64,000 nt of DNA from Kaistia hirudinis (GCF_014196455.1 NZ_JACIDS010000002.1:1-64000); one strand, 5' to 3'. Numbered from the stretch's first letter, positions 44,498 through 54,466 are shown. Notes: a model not told the origin generated them from the letters alone. Numbers and translations: made by a program.

Positions 44498-45121
44498 AGA
44501 ATCATAACTGCTACCATTGCGGGGAAGCCTAGCATGATGCCGGAGCGCTCAAGGCCGACGGACAAGTTACTCTGTGGATAAATGGAATCGAGAATGTGTA
44601 TACAATCGCAGATCCTCAGATCGTGGGAGAATTTCCCATTCAAATACGTGATGAGCCATCAACTAAGAATTGCCGTTATGTATTCGCTGGTTACCGCCCG
44701 AATTCCACGAGCCCGTGATGGTTGTGAGGAATTGCGACGATGAGAGTCCCGGAGCCGGCCGCATCGCTGGAAAATGCGACATAATGACTCACGCATATGC
44801 GGCTATCGCCGATTGCGCTTGGTGCGCCAGATTGCCAGCCAACTATCTGTTTTGATTAATCTACTCCATGGGCGACGCTTTCCGTCATCCCGGAGCCCTC
44901 TGGCTGATGGCGAAGTCGCGAGTCGCACCTCGGTTGCTAGGTCTCGCGATTCGAGCCTGACGGCCACCCTCTGCCGAGGCCGCCACGCTTGACACGTCCG
45001 GTTGTGGAGATAGCCTCAAGCATGATCTCGATCGTCTCGTTATTCAGACGATTCGACGTCATTCGGGGGCGTGACGAGCAGATTTAAGCTTGTCTAAAAT
45101 CGCATATATTTGGGTGACCGG
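44498..45121. other. Divergent intergenic region between gspD and the RHS gene
   Basis: About 620 bases that must hold the promoters of the gsp operon and the RHS gene. It is locally AT-rich (44570-44690). I see no supported frame and no strong symmetric operator. Confidence 0.45.
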
Positions 45122-48100
45122 ATGCTTTTGGGCGTTGGCGGAACGGGAAGTGCTCGTCTGGGTTCAGCGGTTTTGCTTCGCTTAGGCAGCGCAGTGTTCA
45201 GGTTGGGGCTCGCGACGGCGCTCCTGTCGGGATCTCTCCAGGCAACCGCATCCGCCGTCGAGCGCACCCCAGTGCCCGACTCCATCCGCATCGCCCCGGC
45301 GGCCTCGTCGGGACAGGCTGCCGGCCGCGCCACGAGCGAGGCGGCAGCGCCTGCCGACGCTCCGATCGGGCCACCAACGATCAGCAGACCCGGCGCGACC
45401 GGCAATCCGCCGCGGACAGAGGAGCCTAGTTCCGCGCCGGTTGATCCGACGGCGATTGCCCGCGGCGCGCCGACAAAGCTCTCGGCAACCGAGCTTGAAG
45501 CTCTAGCGAAGTCCGCGCAAAACGGCGCGTCGGACCCGTCAAAGAGCGCTTCGAAGTCGGCGCTGTCGGCTGAATCGTCCAGCCTTAGCGCGTCGTCGAG
45601 TTCAGTCGATGGAGCGAGTGACGGGGTACCGATACTGCCGTCTTGGGCCGGCCGCGACAATGGAACTGATTTCGGGTCGTTCTCCTCGGGCGACTATCAG
45701 GAGAGCGTCGCGATAGAGGTCCCAGGCTTCCGTGGCTTGGAGCCGTCGATATCACTCGCCTACAATTCCAGCTTCAAGCTGCAATACTCCGGCAATGGAA
45801 ATGGCTGGCTTGGCCGTGGCTGGGCGCTGAAGGGCATCCCGGTCATTGAGCGCGCCACGCGTGGAGGCGGAGCACCGCGGTTCGATTCGAACGACGTCTT
45901 CACTCTCTCAGGTGAGGAACTCGTCGCCTGCGTCAGCGGTATGGTCAGCCCAAGCTGCGCAACGGGCGGCACTCATGCGACACGGGTCGAGAGCTATAAC
46001 CGCATCAAGCGCGAAGATAGCAGCAATCGCTGGCAGGTATGGGCGCGAGATGGAACCAAGTATGAGTTCTGGCCTGTCGGTCAGGTCGCAACTGCCTCAG
46101 GCGATCAGGCCCTCCTCGATCATTACCGGTGGCTGCTGAAGACGGTTACCGACACGCACGGCAACGCCGTCAACTATAGCTATACATGCGAGCAGCTTGT
46201 CTATTGCCGCATCAACAAGATCGCTTACGGCGCATCCGAAGTGAATTTTCGCTGGGAGGGGCGCCCGGACGCGTTCCTCTACGCCACGGGCAAGAATCTG
46301 CTCATGGTGCAGCATCGGTTGCGTATGATCGATGTGCGGTTCAATAGTGCCCTCGTTCGGGGCTATCAGCTCAGCTATGATCAGAGCCCCGTCACGGGAG
46401 CGAGCCGCCTGACGGCGGTCCAGGAATTTGGTTCCGACGCCACGATAGGCTCGAACTGGACCTTGACTGCTGGCGCGACGCAGGCGCTGCCGCCGAGAAC
46501 ATTCACTTACCAAAGCACGCAGATCCTGGTCGGAAGCACAACTCTGCTCTGCGCGACCTCAGCCAACTACAACGGCTCGCAATCGATCCATTTCGTCGAT
46601 TCGACCGGAGATTTGAAAGACGAGTTCATTCTCAATGCCGGGCCCCAGCTGCCTCAAAATGGAGTAGTGGCCAATGTTCCGCTTGGCTGTCGTTCGCCAG
46701 CGGGCAACGACTGGCCCTTCCGCAATATCGATATCGAAGTGCCGGCTTCGTACGTGGTTGGGCCGGCCGGGGGCGAGCGAACAGTCTACGGCACTCACGC
46801 GCTAACGGGGTTTGCTGACGTCAATGGCGACCGCCGCGCCGATCCTTTTGGCGTTGTCCAGACATGGCAACTTCATCCGAACGGTGACAGATACAACACT
46901 GCGAACAAGGCATGGTCCCAGTTCAGCCAGTCGAACACGCCATGGCAGCTCGGGCAAAGCTCCGGAACCCTCTCGGCTCCGGTCTATTGGGATTCGACGC
47001 CCTTTGTCGGCGACTACAATGGGGACGGGTATGCTGACGCCGCTCATTTCCAGTGGATTCAGTACGGCTCTGCATCGGGATGGGCCGGCTGGGGCGATTG
47101 GCAGGCTACACCCCTCGGCTGTCCGGCCTATCCGACGGCATGCTCGCTGGCCAATATGGTGGCTGCCGATGTCAATGGCGACGGCAAGCAGGATTTTGTG
47201 GGAACGAAATACAGCGCCAGTTCGTCCTCCAATCCCTACAGTCTGGCGTGGGAAATATCGAACGGCAGCTCGGCGTCCAGCGTGGGAAGCATTTCGGGCT
47301 ATGATGTCTTCTCGTCGGGAGACGTCAACGGCGATGGCAAGGTCGACCTCTTTGCGTCGGCGAACGGTTCGCCATCCAATGCGTTGCTGTTCTATTCAAA
47401 TGGAAATGGCTATGAAGGCTGGGCGCCTCCGCCCAATCTGACGGGCCTGCAGGCCGACCTGAATGCGGACGGGCGGTCCGATACGGCGGCAATCGTCAAT
47501 GGCGGCTGGCAGGTGGTCTTCTCGTCTGGCACCCAAAGCATCGCTGGCCCGAGCTTCTATCCTCCAGGATCCGCGACCAACTATCTCCTGTACGGCTTCG
47601 CCGATTTCTGGGGCGACGGGATCCCCGACCTGATCACCCGCACAGGCGGGGGCACCATCAACGGTCAGATACTCGGCGGTTCGCTGAGCCTCTATGTGAC
47701 GCCGCTAGGTGGCCCTATCCCCGATTTGATGATCTCCTCGACTAATGTTCATCGTGGCGTGACGACGATTGCCTATGGGAATTCGCGCGACTATCAGTCG
47801 ACGCCGAATACCAACATGCCCTTCATCAAGCCGGTCGTGACGTCAATCACCGTCGCCGATGGGGTAATCGATCCGGCGACGACCTACCTGTCCTATTCGG
47901 GCGGTCGTTACGACGCGAAGGAGCGCAAATTCCTTGGCTTCGAATGGCTGAGTGTCTGGAAGCCGTGCAATGCGACCGAAAGCGCTTGCCCCGGTGCCTA
48001 TGTCCATTTCAGCCAGGACTTCGCTTCGGTCGGTGCCGTGGTCGAAATGGTCGACGTTGACGGTAACGACGTAGCCCAACGCTGGCGCGGCGAGAACTAC

Positions 48101-51100
48101 ACGGTCAATAACAGCAATGTCCCTTACACGGCACTGAACACGAGTTCGGACATCGAGGTCAGCAACGGCTCGGAAACTTGGCGTTCCAACATCACCGAAC
48201 GTGAGTTCGACGCCTATGGTCAAGTCACAATCACGCGCGAGAAGGGCGATGCGGCGATCAGCACGGACAATCGCGCTCGCTACATAGGCCGTGTTTACAA
48301 TACTTCGGCCTATATCGTCGATCGCGTCAACGAGATCGTCGATTTCGCCGGCGATGTGACGGCCGGTGCGGACATCAGCTGGACTGGCATTTCTTATGAC
48401 GGCGGCGCGGACAACAGCGCCATCCCGACCAAGGGCGACCCGACCGGCGTCGCGCGCTATCTCTACGAGACGGACCAACTCTCCCTCACCACGGCGAGCT
48501 ATGACAGCTGGGGCAACAAGACCAGCGAGACAGATCCACTCGGCAACACCACCACCACAACCTACGATTCGACGTGGCATTTGTTCCCGGTCCAAGTGAC
48601 CAATGCGCTCGGCCAGTCGACATCACAGACCATCAAAGCGATCTGCGCCGCGCCGGCGACGGCGACCGACCTGAACGGCCAGGTGACCAGCTACACCTAT
48701 GACGGCTATTGCCGCGAAACGCGTCGTGACCTGCCGACCGGCGCCTATGTGGAAAGCGAATATGTGGACTGGGGCTCGCCGGGCGAGCAGTACGTCCGCA
48801 CCACCCGGTCCTCGCCAGGCGGCTCGGTCTGGGAAGAGCGCTGGCTCGACGGGCTTGGCCGCGTCTATTGGGTCAATACGCCCAGCATCGACCCCTATAC
48901 CGCGGATCGTATCGTCACCACAGCCATCTGGTATGCCGCCCGAGGCGGCGTGCAGGGCTATGCCAAGCCCTTCGTCTATAACGGAGCCTTCCCCTATTGG
49001 GGCGCCGAACACTGGACCTACCTCTACTACGACCCGCTCGACCGCGTGAACTGGGTGGCTCTGCCGGACGGTAGCTCGCGGAATATCGCCCACAGCACCC
49101 CTGCCAACGGCCCAATGGAGGAGGCGCAGGTCACCGACGAGCTCGGGCGCCTGACGCGAATCCAGCATGACGCCTACGGCCGTACGACGGCGACGATCGA
49201 GAAGGTCGGCAGCGCGGATGTAACGACCTCGATCGGTTACGACACGCTCGACCGTGTCGTCTGGATCACCGATCCGGCCGGCAACAAATGGACCTATGGA
49301 TACGACACGCTCGGCCGGCGCACGTCCGTCGCCGACCCGGATCTCGGTTCATGGAGCTTCACCTATGATATCGGCAGCCGCCTGACGTCGCGCACAGATG
49401 CGCTCGGCCAGGTGACAGGCTTCACCTATGACGCGCTCGGCCGCCTGCTGACCAAGACCAGCCGCCAGGGCACGCCGAATGCCGAGTTGACCACCAACAC
49501 CTATGACCAGCCGCGCTCGGGCTTCTTCAACACCGGCGCGCTGACCACAGCGTCGAACCCCACCGCGACGATCACCTATGACTATGACAATGGCGCGCGA
49601 CTGAAGAAGCAGACCTGGGCCATCGCCGGCCTGGCCGGGACCAAGGTCGAGGAGACCGGCTATTGGCCCTCGGGCGAGGTGAAGTGGAAGAACTGGCCGG
49701 ATGGCACGGTGTCCGGCAGCGAGGCCTATCCCTGGACCTATGACCGCGCCGGCCGACTCAATGCGTCGAGCGGCATCTGGTGGACCCACTACAACGAGGC
49801 GGGTCAGGTCACCGAAGTCCGCTACGCCAACGATACCGCGACGACGAACACGTATGACCCCGCCCGCGACTGGCTGACCTCGACGCGGACCAAGCAGGAT
49901 TCGACCAATGCGACGCTGCAGCAATACGACTACACCCGCGATGCGGCCGGTCGGATCACTAATATGGTCTCGACGCCGTTGGGCGATAATTGGAGCTATG
50001 GCTATGACGCGCTCGACCGGCTGCTGACGGCGACCAACAGCGCCGACACGACCACCAGTCGGACCTATAGCTACAACGCCGCTGGCTCGCTCGCGACCAA
50101 TTCGGCCATCGGTAGCTATAGCTACCCGGCGCAAGGCGCCAGCGCGGTGCGCCCACATGCGCCGACCTCGATCGCCGGCTCTAGCCGCAGCTACGACGCC
50201 GCCGGCAATTTGACCACCGGCGCTGGCGCGACGCTGACCTATGATGGCGACAACCGCCTCACCTCGGTCGTAAAGACCGGCTCGACCACGACTTATGCCT
50301 ATGGTCCGGATGGCAGCCGCATCCGCACCACGGCGACGGTCGGCACCAATCCGGCCGAGACGTCCTACCTGATCGGCGCGTCCGAGCTCGATCCGGCCGG
50401 CGTGCTGACCAAGATCCCGCATCCCGATGTGCGGATCTATGGTTCCAGTGAGTGCTTCGTGCATCGCAACCACCTCGCCTCGGTAACGCTGGAGACCGGC
50501 GCCTCCGCCTCGATCGTCCAGCGCCAGCGCTACACGGCCTTCGGCGAGAAGAAGCCGGTCACCACCGGGACGGCCTGCGGCGCGGACAAGCGCGGCTTCG
50601 TCGGCCAGCGCCACGACGTCGACACCGGCCTCATCGATCTCAACGCCCGCTGGTACGACCCCGTCATCGGCCTCTTCGTCAACCCCGACGACTTCGATCC
50701 GATCGACGCCGATACTGCCGTTGGTGGCGGCGCTATCGGCTGGCTCGCTAATCCCGTCGGAACGAACCGGTATGCCTATGCAGGGAATGACCCCGTCAAT
50801 AAGGCGGACCCAAACGGGCACTCCATTGCGGATGACGTTGTTGTAGATTCATCATTGGTCGTTGCTCTGGGGTTTGCTTTGTGTGGCTCCTGCCAGACAG
50901 CTGTCCAGCAAGCTTGGTCGGCAACAGCAAGCTGGATCGCGGGATCCGGGGTAACTATAGGACCTAGCCCGGGATCCATCTCAGGCGCTGTACATTCGGC
51001 GATATCGGTCGATGGCTCCAGCATCGGCTCTTATCGTGAGGTGCGACAAGCAAACAGAACGGCGAATACAGCTGTCACTCAGTCAGGTGGAGGCAGAGGA

Positions 51101-51601
51101 GATTCCTTTGTAAGCCATCATATAGTTCAAGATGCTGCCGTCCGTGGCGTTCCAGGGTACAGCTATAGTTCAGCTCCATCGGTGTCGCTTACTGTTAGGG
51201 AGCACGCGCTGGCAAACAGTATCCAGAACACTTACACGGGTCCGCGAGGTACGCTTGGTGCGGAAATTGTTCTGGGAAATATTGTTCTGGAGGCTGTAAG
51301 CGCAACATTTGGAAGGTTGACTCCGGCCGCGGTAGAGGCCGCCATGCGTCGAACGCTGAAATATTACTATGGCGATAAAAAGCTGAGTCCAAGCACTCCG
51401 ACCAGAGTGCCGGGAAAAGCATCCAATGCCCAGCCATCTTCCGGTGGTTCTGGCAACTCTGGCAACTCTGGCAACTCTGGCAACTCTGGCAACTCTGGCA
51501 ACTCTGGCAACTCTGGCAACTCTGGCAACTCCGGCGGTTCCGGCGGCAGTTTAGGTTCATCAATTGCCTCATTCTTTCAAGCGCTTGGATTCCACAATTG
51601 A
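45122..51601 (+). CDS. Exported SpvB/TcdB-like RHS repeat protein with C-terminal toxin-like domain
   Basis: A 2159-residue polymorphic-toxin-type protein. A Sec-type signal (LGLATALLSGSLQATASA) is followed by a Ser/Ala-rich linker. An SpvB-like domain starts near residue 183 (SGDYQESVAIEVPGFRGLEPSISLAYNS). FG-GAP/VCBS-type calcium repeats include DVNGDGKQDF near 682 and DVNGDGKVDL near 733. A TcdB middle-domain-like part follows, then RHS/YD repeats from ~1130 to ~1730. The RHS core ends with GLFVNPDDFDP and NRYAYAGNDPVNKADPNGH (~1895). The last ~260 residues differ: a hydrophobic stretch, then a domain with His1999-His2000 (SHHIVQDAAVRGVPGYSYSS), resembling HNH/SHH-type nuclease toxins, then a (NSG)9 tail. 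ATG 45122 is chosen over an upstream TTG. Confidence 0.88.
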   Translation: MLLGVGGTGSARLGSAVLLRLGSAVFRLGLATALLSGSLQATASAVERTPVPDSIRIAPAASSGQAAGRATSEAAAPADAPIGPPTISRPGATGNPPRTEEPSSAPVDPTAIARGAPTKLSATELEALAKSAQNGASDPSKSASKSALSAESSSLSASSSSVDGASDGVPILPSWAGRDNGTDFGSFSSGDYQESVAIEVPGFRGLEPSISLAYNSSFKLQYSGNGNGWLGRGWALKGIPVIERATRGGGAPRFDSNDVFTLSGEELVACVSGMVSPSCATGGTHATRVESYNRIKREDSSNRWQVWARDGTKYEFWPVGQVATASGDQALLDHYRWLLKTVTDTHGNAVNYSYTCEQLVYCRINKIAYGASEVNFRWEGRPDAFLYATGKNLLMVQHRLRMIDVRFNSALVRGYQLSYDQSPVTGASRLTAVQEFGSDATIGSNWTLTAGATQALPPRTFTYQSTQILVGSTTLLCATSANYNGSQSIHFVDSTGDLKDEFILNAGPQLPQNGVVANVPLGCRSPAGNDWPFRNIDIEVPASYVVGPAGGERTVYGTHALTGFADVNGDRRADPFGVVQTWQLHPNGDRYNTANKAWSQFSQSNTPWQLGQSSGTLSAPVYWDSTPFVGDYNGDGYADAAHFQWIQYGSASGWAGWGDWQATPLGCPAYPTACSLANMVAADVNGDGKQDFVGTKYSASSSSNPYSLAWEISNGSSASSVGSISGYDVFSSGDVNGDGKVDLFASANGSPSNALLFYSNGNGYEGWAPPPNLTGLQADLNADGRSDTAAIVNGGWQVVFSSGTQSIAGPSFYPPGSATNYLLYGFADFWGDGIPDLITRTGGGTINGQILGGSLSLYVTPLGGPIPDLMISSTNVHRGVTTIAYGNSRDYQSTPNTNMPFIKPVVTSITVADGVIDPATTYLSYSGGRYDAKERKFLGFEWLSVWKPCNATESACPGAYVHFSQDFASVGAVVEMVDVDGNDVAQRWRGENYTVNNSNVPYTALNTSSDIEVSNGSETWRSNITEREFDAYGQVTITREKGDAAISTDNRARYIGRVYNTSAYIVDRVNEIVDFAGDVTAGADISWTGISYDGGADNSAIPTKGDPTGVARYLYETDQLSLTTASYDSWGNKTSETDPLGNTTTTTYDSTWHLFPVQVTNALGQSTSQTIKAICAAPATATDLNGQVTSYTYDGYCRETRRDLPTGAYVESEYVDWGSPGEQYVRTTRSSPGGSVWEERWLDGLGRVYWVNTPSIDPYTADRIVTTAIWYAARGGVQGYAKPFVYNGAFPYWGAEHWTYLYYDPLDRVNWVALPDGSSRNIAHSTPANGPMEEAQVTDELGRLTRIQHDAYGRTTATIEKVGSADVTTSIGYDTLDRVVWITDPAGNKWTYGYDTLGRRTSVADPDLGSWSFTYDIGSRLTSRTDALGQVTGFTYDALGRLLTKTSRQGTPNAELTTNTYDQPRSGFFNTGALTTASNPTATITYDYDNGARLKKQTWAIAGLAGTKVEETGYWPSGEVKWKNWPDGTVSGSEAYPWTYDRAGRLNASSGIWWTHYNEAGQVTEVRYANDTATTNTYDPARDWLTSTRTKQDSTNATLQQYDYTRDAAGRITNMVSTPLGDNWSYGYDALDRLLTATNSADTTTSRTYSYNAAGSLATNSAIGSYSYPAQGASAVRPHAPTSIAGSSRSYDAAGNLTTGAGATLTYDGDNRLTSVVKTGSTTTYAYGPDGSRIRTTATVGTNPAETSYLIGASELDPAGVLTKIPHPDVRIYGSSECFVHRNHLASVTLETGASASIVQRQRYTAFGEKKPVTTGTACGADKRGFVGQRHDVDTGLIDLNARWYDPVIGLFVNPDDFDPIDADTAVGGGAIGWLANPVGTNRYAYAGNDPVNKADPNGHSIADDVVVDSSLVVALGFALCGSCQTAVQQAWSATASWIAGSGVTIGPSPGSISGAVHSAISVDGSSIGSYREVRQANRTANTAVTQSGGGRGDSFVSHHIVQDAAVRGVPGYSYSSAPSVSLTVREHALANSIQNTYTGPRGTLGAEIVLGNIVLEAVSATFGRLTPAAVEAAMRRTLKYYYGDKKLSPSTPTRVPGKASNAQPSSGGSGNSGNSGNSGNSGNSGNSGNSGNSGNSGGSGGSLGSSIASFFQALGFHN
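51449..51529 (+). repeat. Nine-copy tandem repeat inside the RHS tail
   Basis: TCTGGCAAC is repeated nine times without a change, encoding nine Asn-Ser-Gly units near the C-terminus. Perfect identity of a 9-base unit suggests recent slippage expansion; copy changes keep the frame. Confidence 0.95.
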
Positions 51602-51708
51602 TGTACAAAAGTTGGACAGTGTCTCTGCGGGACCGTCGCTCTCCCAAGAAGGATTCACTGCGGGACCATTATGCTGTAGAACGTCGACAGGTTGAGCAGG
51701 ACAGGCCA

Positions 51709-52116
51709 ATGAGACAGCCTCTATCAAGTGTGGAAATGCGTTTTGTAGAAGATGTGATTTCCCGTCTGAGAAGTGGAAATTGGGACGAATTCGAATCGTT
51801 ATTTGATATGAGATCGGTTTCGGATCAGGCTCGAAGAAAATTCCGAGGCGATTTTGAATATTGTGTCCATCTAATCGACTGGTCGTCGTTCTCGAACGAT
51901 CATGTTCATAAGGATGTCAGCGATATTGACGGATCTGTTCTGATCAACGTGTCACTGAATAGAATAGATTCGAATATGTCTAACGTGCAGATTATGTTTC
52001 GGCAATTGATCGACGGTCGCGTCGCAACATATCAGCTTGTCGCAGTCATCGCCTTGAGAAACGATAAGATTTTTTCTATTACGGATCCTGATGAGTTTCT
52101 GAAGGCTTGGAGATAG
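51709..52116 (+). CDS. Candidate immunity protein for the RHS toxin
   Basis: A 135-residue protein with no signal peptide or recognised domain. It begins MRQPLSSVEMRFVEDVISRLRSGNWDEFESLFDM, and its later part looks like an alpha/beta domain (DGSVLINVSLNRIDSN, then YQLVAVIALRND). It lies directly after the RHS gene on the same strand, the usual place for the cognate immunity gene of a polymorphic toxin. Its lower GC than the RHS body is shared with the toxin tip, suggesting the two travelled together. I place the start at ATG 51709 after AGGACAGG. An in-frame ATG at 51601 overlaps the RHS stop as TGATG and would add 36 residues. The immunity role is inferred from position. Confidence 0.6.
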   Translation: MRQPLSSVEMRFVEDVISRLRSGNWDEFESLFDMRSVSDQARRKFRGDFEYCVHLIDWSSFSNDHVHKDVSDIDGSVLINVSLNRIDSNMSNVQIMFRQLIDGRVATYQLVAVIALRNDKIFSITDPDEFLKAWR

Positions 52117-52883
52117 AGCGTCGGAATCATGGTTTCCTTCATCTATATTTAGATCGACATAATCGTGAGTGGCGAATATATGTTGTGTCATTATTCAGGG
52201 TATTGAAGCGATGTATAGTGGTATTGAAGGCTAAATATAGTGATGCGGCCGTATTGATGGTTGTTTGGCTGCGAGGAAATTGTTTCGGTTGACGGCGGTG
52301 CCCCATGCTGGGGAGCGTCTTCCGAGCTCTCGACAGTGTTCTCTACCGAAATGGTCAATGGTCGCGTACGAGCCTTGCAAGTCCGTCGCACCGTCATTCA
52401 AAACGAGCCTTGCCGAATTGGGGCAGCGGTCAACGAGCCAACCCCGCCTCTTTACCGGAGCGACGGCCGACACCAATCTGGCTGAGACCTCAAACCTGTT
52501 CGGCTCGTCCCACTCGATCGGCCTGAATTGTGGCCACGATCTCGCGACATCCCGATGGGTGATCTACAGCCCGACTGAGGGCATCGTCCGTCGCAATCGC
52601 CGGTGACACCCGAGACAGGCGTCTCGGCCGCGATCACATAATGCAAGAAAAGGTAGCGCGAGTCGCCCGTTTTGCCGCCGAGGCTCAGCTTTCGCCTGAA
52701 AGGGCCTCAGGGCGAGCTGCAGTCAAGGTTAGACTCGACTTCCCGCGCCGAACGAGCATTGCTGTCGGGCGTCGGGGCGCTGTTGATTGGCCCTCCACGC
52801 AGATCCCGCCCGGCTCGCCATGATCGCCGGGCTCGTCTCCGTGCAAGCGCCAACAAAGGGCTGGCGCGGAACGGAGCGCGATC
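52117..52883. other. Intergenic, no gene seen
   Basis: About 770 bases: the first 150 are AT-rich, the rest GC-rich with overlapping frames on both strands, none with a ribosome site or recognisable domain. It may hold decayed sequence. Confidence 0.45.
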
Positions 52884-53220
52884 ATGACCATCGAAGATGA
52901 GAACCCGAACTCGGTTAGCGGGCCTGCTGAGTCCGGAAAAGCTGGTGCGGCCCAGCCGCCGGCACCACCACTCTCGGACACGGCGCTGGTGATCCTGGCC
53001 GCAGCCGCCAATCGCCTGGACGGCTCGCTGCTGCCAGTGCCGGCGAGCGTGAAGGCACGCGACAGCGCTCGAAGCGCCGTGCTGTTCCATTTGAGCCGTA
53101 TGGGCCTCGCCGACGAAGTGCCGGCAAGGCAGGAATTCGAACGCTGACGGCGCGGCGAGGGGCGTCCACCTTCGGATTGCCGCGGGGGGGCTGGCTGCGA
53201 AGGGCCAAAGTCAGCGCTAA
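52884..53220 (+). pseudogene. DUF3489-like protein, apparently frameshifted
   Basis: The open frame 52884-53147 encodes 87 residues with a DUF3489-like core (LSDTALVILAAAANRLDGSLLPVPASVKA, then LSRMGLADEVPA). It stops right after EFER. Skipping one base at the stop continues in the next frame as DGAARGVHLRIAAGGLAAKG and stops at 53220. This matches the usual family continuation (LRIT-AGL-A pattern). A single-base insertion near 53144 therefore probably broke the gene. The family is common on alphaproteobacterial mobile elements. A natural short protein ending at 53147 is possible. Confidence 0.5.
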
Positions 53221-53527
53221 AACCTAGCCCGCTGGTGGCACTGAGGTTCAGCACTTATGGCAAAAGTGGTGAACTGCCACGAGTTGGGATTCGAAGCGCG
53301 ATCGCCATGGCGGCGGCGGAAATGCGCCGGACCAACGCGACAACCGTCGACCGAACGCGTTGCGTTCCAATAAGGCTGGCGACGAAGTCACCCCGATGGG
53401 CGCTCGGGACACCAACACCGCGAGCGAGTCGACATAAAGCGTTTTGCCGAACGTAAACAATTCGTCGCCAAGAGTTGATCGCTTTGCCTAGTCGCCGGCA
53501 GCCACGAGCGGCTGTGTCAGCCAATAC

Positions 53528-53712
53528 TCACAGCCGAACGACGCCGGAATAGTCGACCATTCGGCCGCCGTCGAGCGAGATCATCGCGCGAAGCCCACGT
53601 TTGCCGACCACGGTGAAAATGATCGCGTCATCGCGCGTCTCCTTGACCCGCAAGTTGTTGCCATCCTCGTCCTCGATGAGATCGGCTTCGAACTGGCTGT
53701 CGTGGAGGCCAT
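53528..53712 (-). pseudogene. C-terminal fragment of an unknown gene
   Basis: In the frame different from the integrase, the minus strand reads HDSQFEADLIEDEDGNN, then LRVKETRDDAIIFTVVGKRG, then LRAMISLDGGRMVDYSGVVRL, and then stops. It looks like the genuine end of a protein, but no start or upstream part exists because the integrase sequence begins at the junction near 53712. I do not recognise the family. Confidence 0.5.
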
Positions 53713-54454
53713 GCGAAGTTCGCCAGGACGAGGAAACAGCAGCGCCATCAGCTTCAGCGCCGACGCGGTCTCCGGCTGCCCGTCATAGCCCCAGACAGCT
53801 CGGAGCAGGGCACCGAAGTCCTCAATGTCGGTTACCGCAGCACGGTGTGTGACTCGTGGTGTTGTCAGGGCGCCACGCAGTGCAAAGGTCGGATCATTCT
53901 CGGCTCGGGCTGTGGCCACGGCATAGCGGAAGACGGAGCTGATCGTGCTGCGCAGTCGGCGCGCACTCTCGTGGCGGCCACGCCGATCGATGCCTTGCAG
54001 GACTTGGAGAACCTCCGGTGCGGTGATTTCGGCGATCGGTCTCTTGCCAAGGTTGGGGCGGGCGAGGCTGAGCAGCCATGTCACCTTGATCAGTGTGTTC
54101 TCCGCTTTTCCTTCACGCTTAAGCTTGGCGATCAGCTCATCGGCGACAACATCAAATGTTTGGGCTGCCGATGAGGCGGCGGCGATCTTTGCAAGTTTCG
54201 CCTCGACCGAGGGGTCACGACCGTCGAGCAGGAGCTTCTTGGCGGCCTCACGCTTCTCCCGAGCTTCGCCCAGCGACACCGCGGGATACCCGCCGAGCGC
54301 CAGCAGCTTTTGCTTCCCGCCATATCGGTATGCGAGGCGCCACAGCTTCGAGCCACCTGGATTGATCAGCAGGTGAAGGCCACCCGAATCGGAGACCTTG
54401 TAGGCCTTCTCTCGGGGCTTCGCGTTACGGATCGCTAAGTCAGTGATCGGCATG
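53581..54454 (-). pseudogene. Truncated P4-type tyrosine integrase of the tRNA-Thr island
   Basis: The frame starts at ATG 54454 (MPITDLAIRNAKPREKAYKV) with the Arm-DNA-binding domain of the DUF4102/P4 integrase class (DSGGLHLLINPGGSKLWRLAYR, LALGGYPAVSLGEAREKREAA). A core-binding domain follows (AENTLIKVTWLL... LQGIDRRGRHESARRLRSTISSVFRYAV). The catalytic domain begins and includes the first Arg (FPRPGELRMA), then is replaced near 53712 by unrelated sequence read out of frame. The Lys, His-x-x-Arg and Tyr residues are missing, so it cannot recombine DNA. It lies just inside the right end of the island, pointing away from tRNA-Thr, as expected of the original island integrase. Confidence 0.85.
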
Positions 54455-54466
54455 GCTATCGCGCCT

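Noticed and set aside
49349..50821. 490-codon minus-strand frame inside the RHS repeat region
   Set aside because: It arises from the repeated YD-repeat codons on the opposite strand; low-complexity Arg/Gly/Ala protein.
51441..51545. CRISPR-like short regular repeats
   Set aside because: The 9-base units have no spacers and are in frame within the RHS gene.
52265..52606. 113-codon frame after the immunity candidate
   Set aside because: No ribosome site or recognisable domain, and overlapping frames of equal quality exist on both strands.
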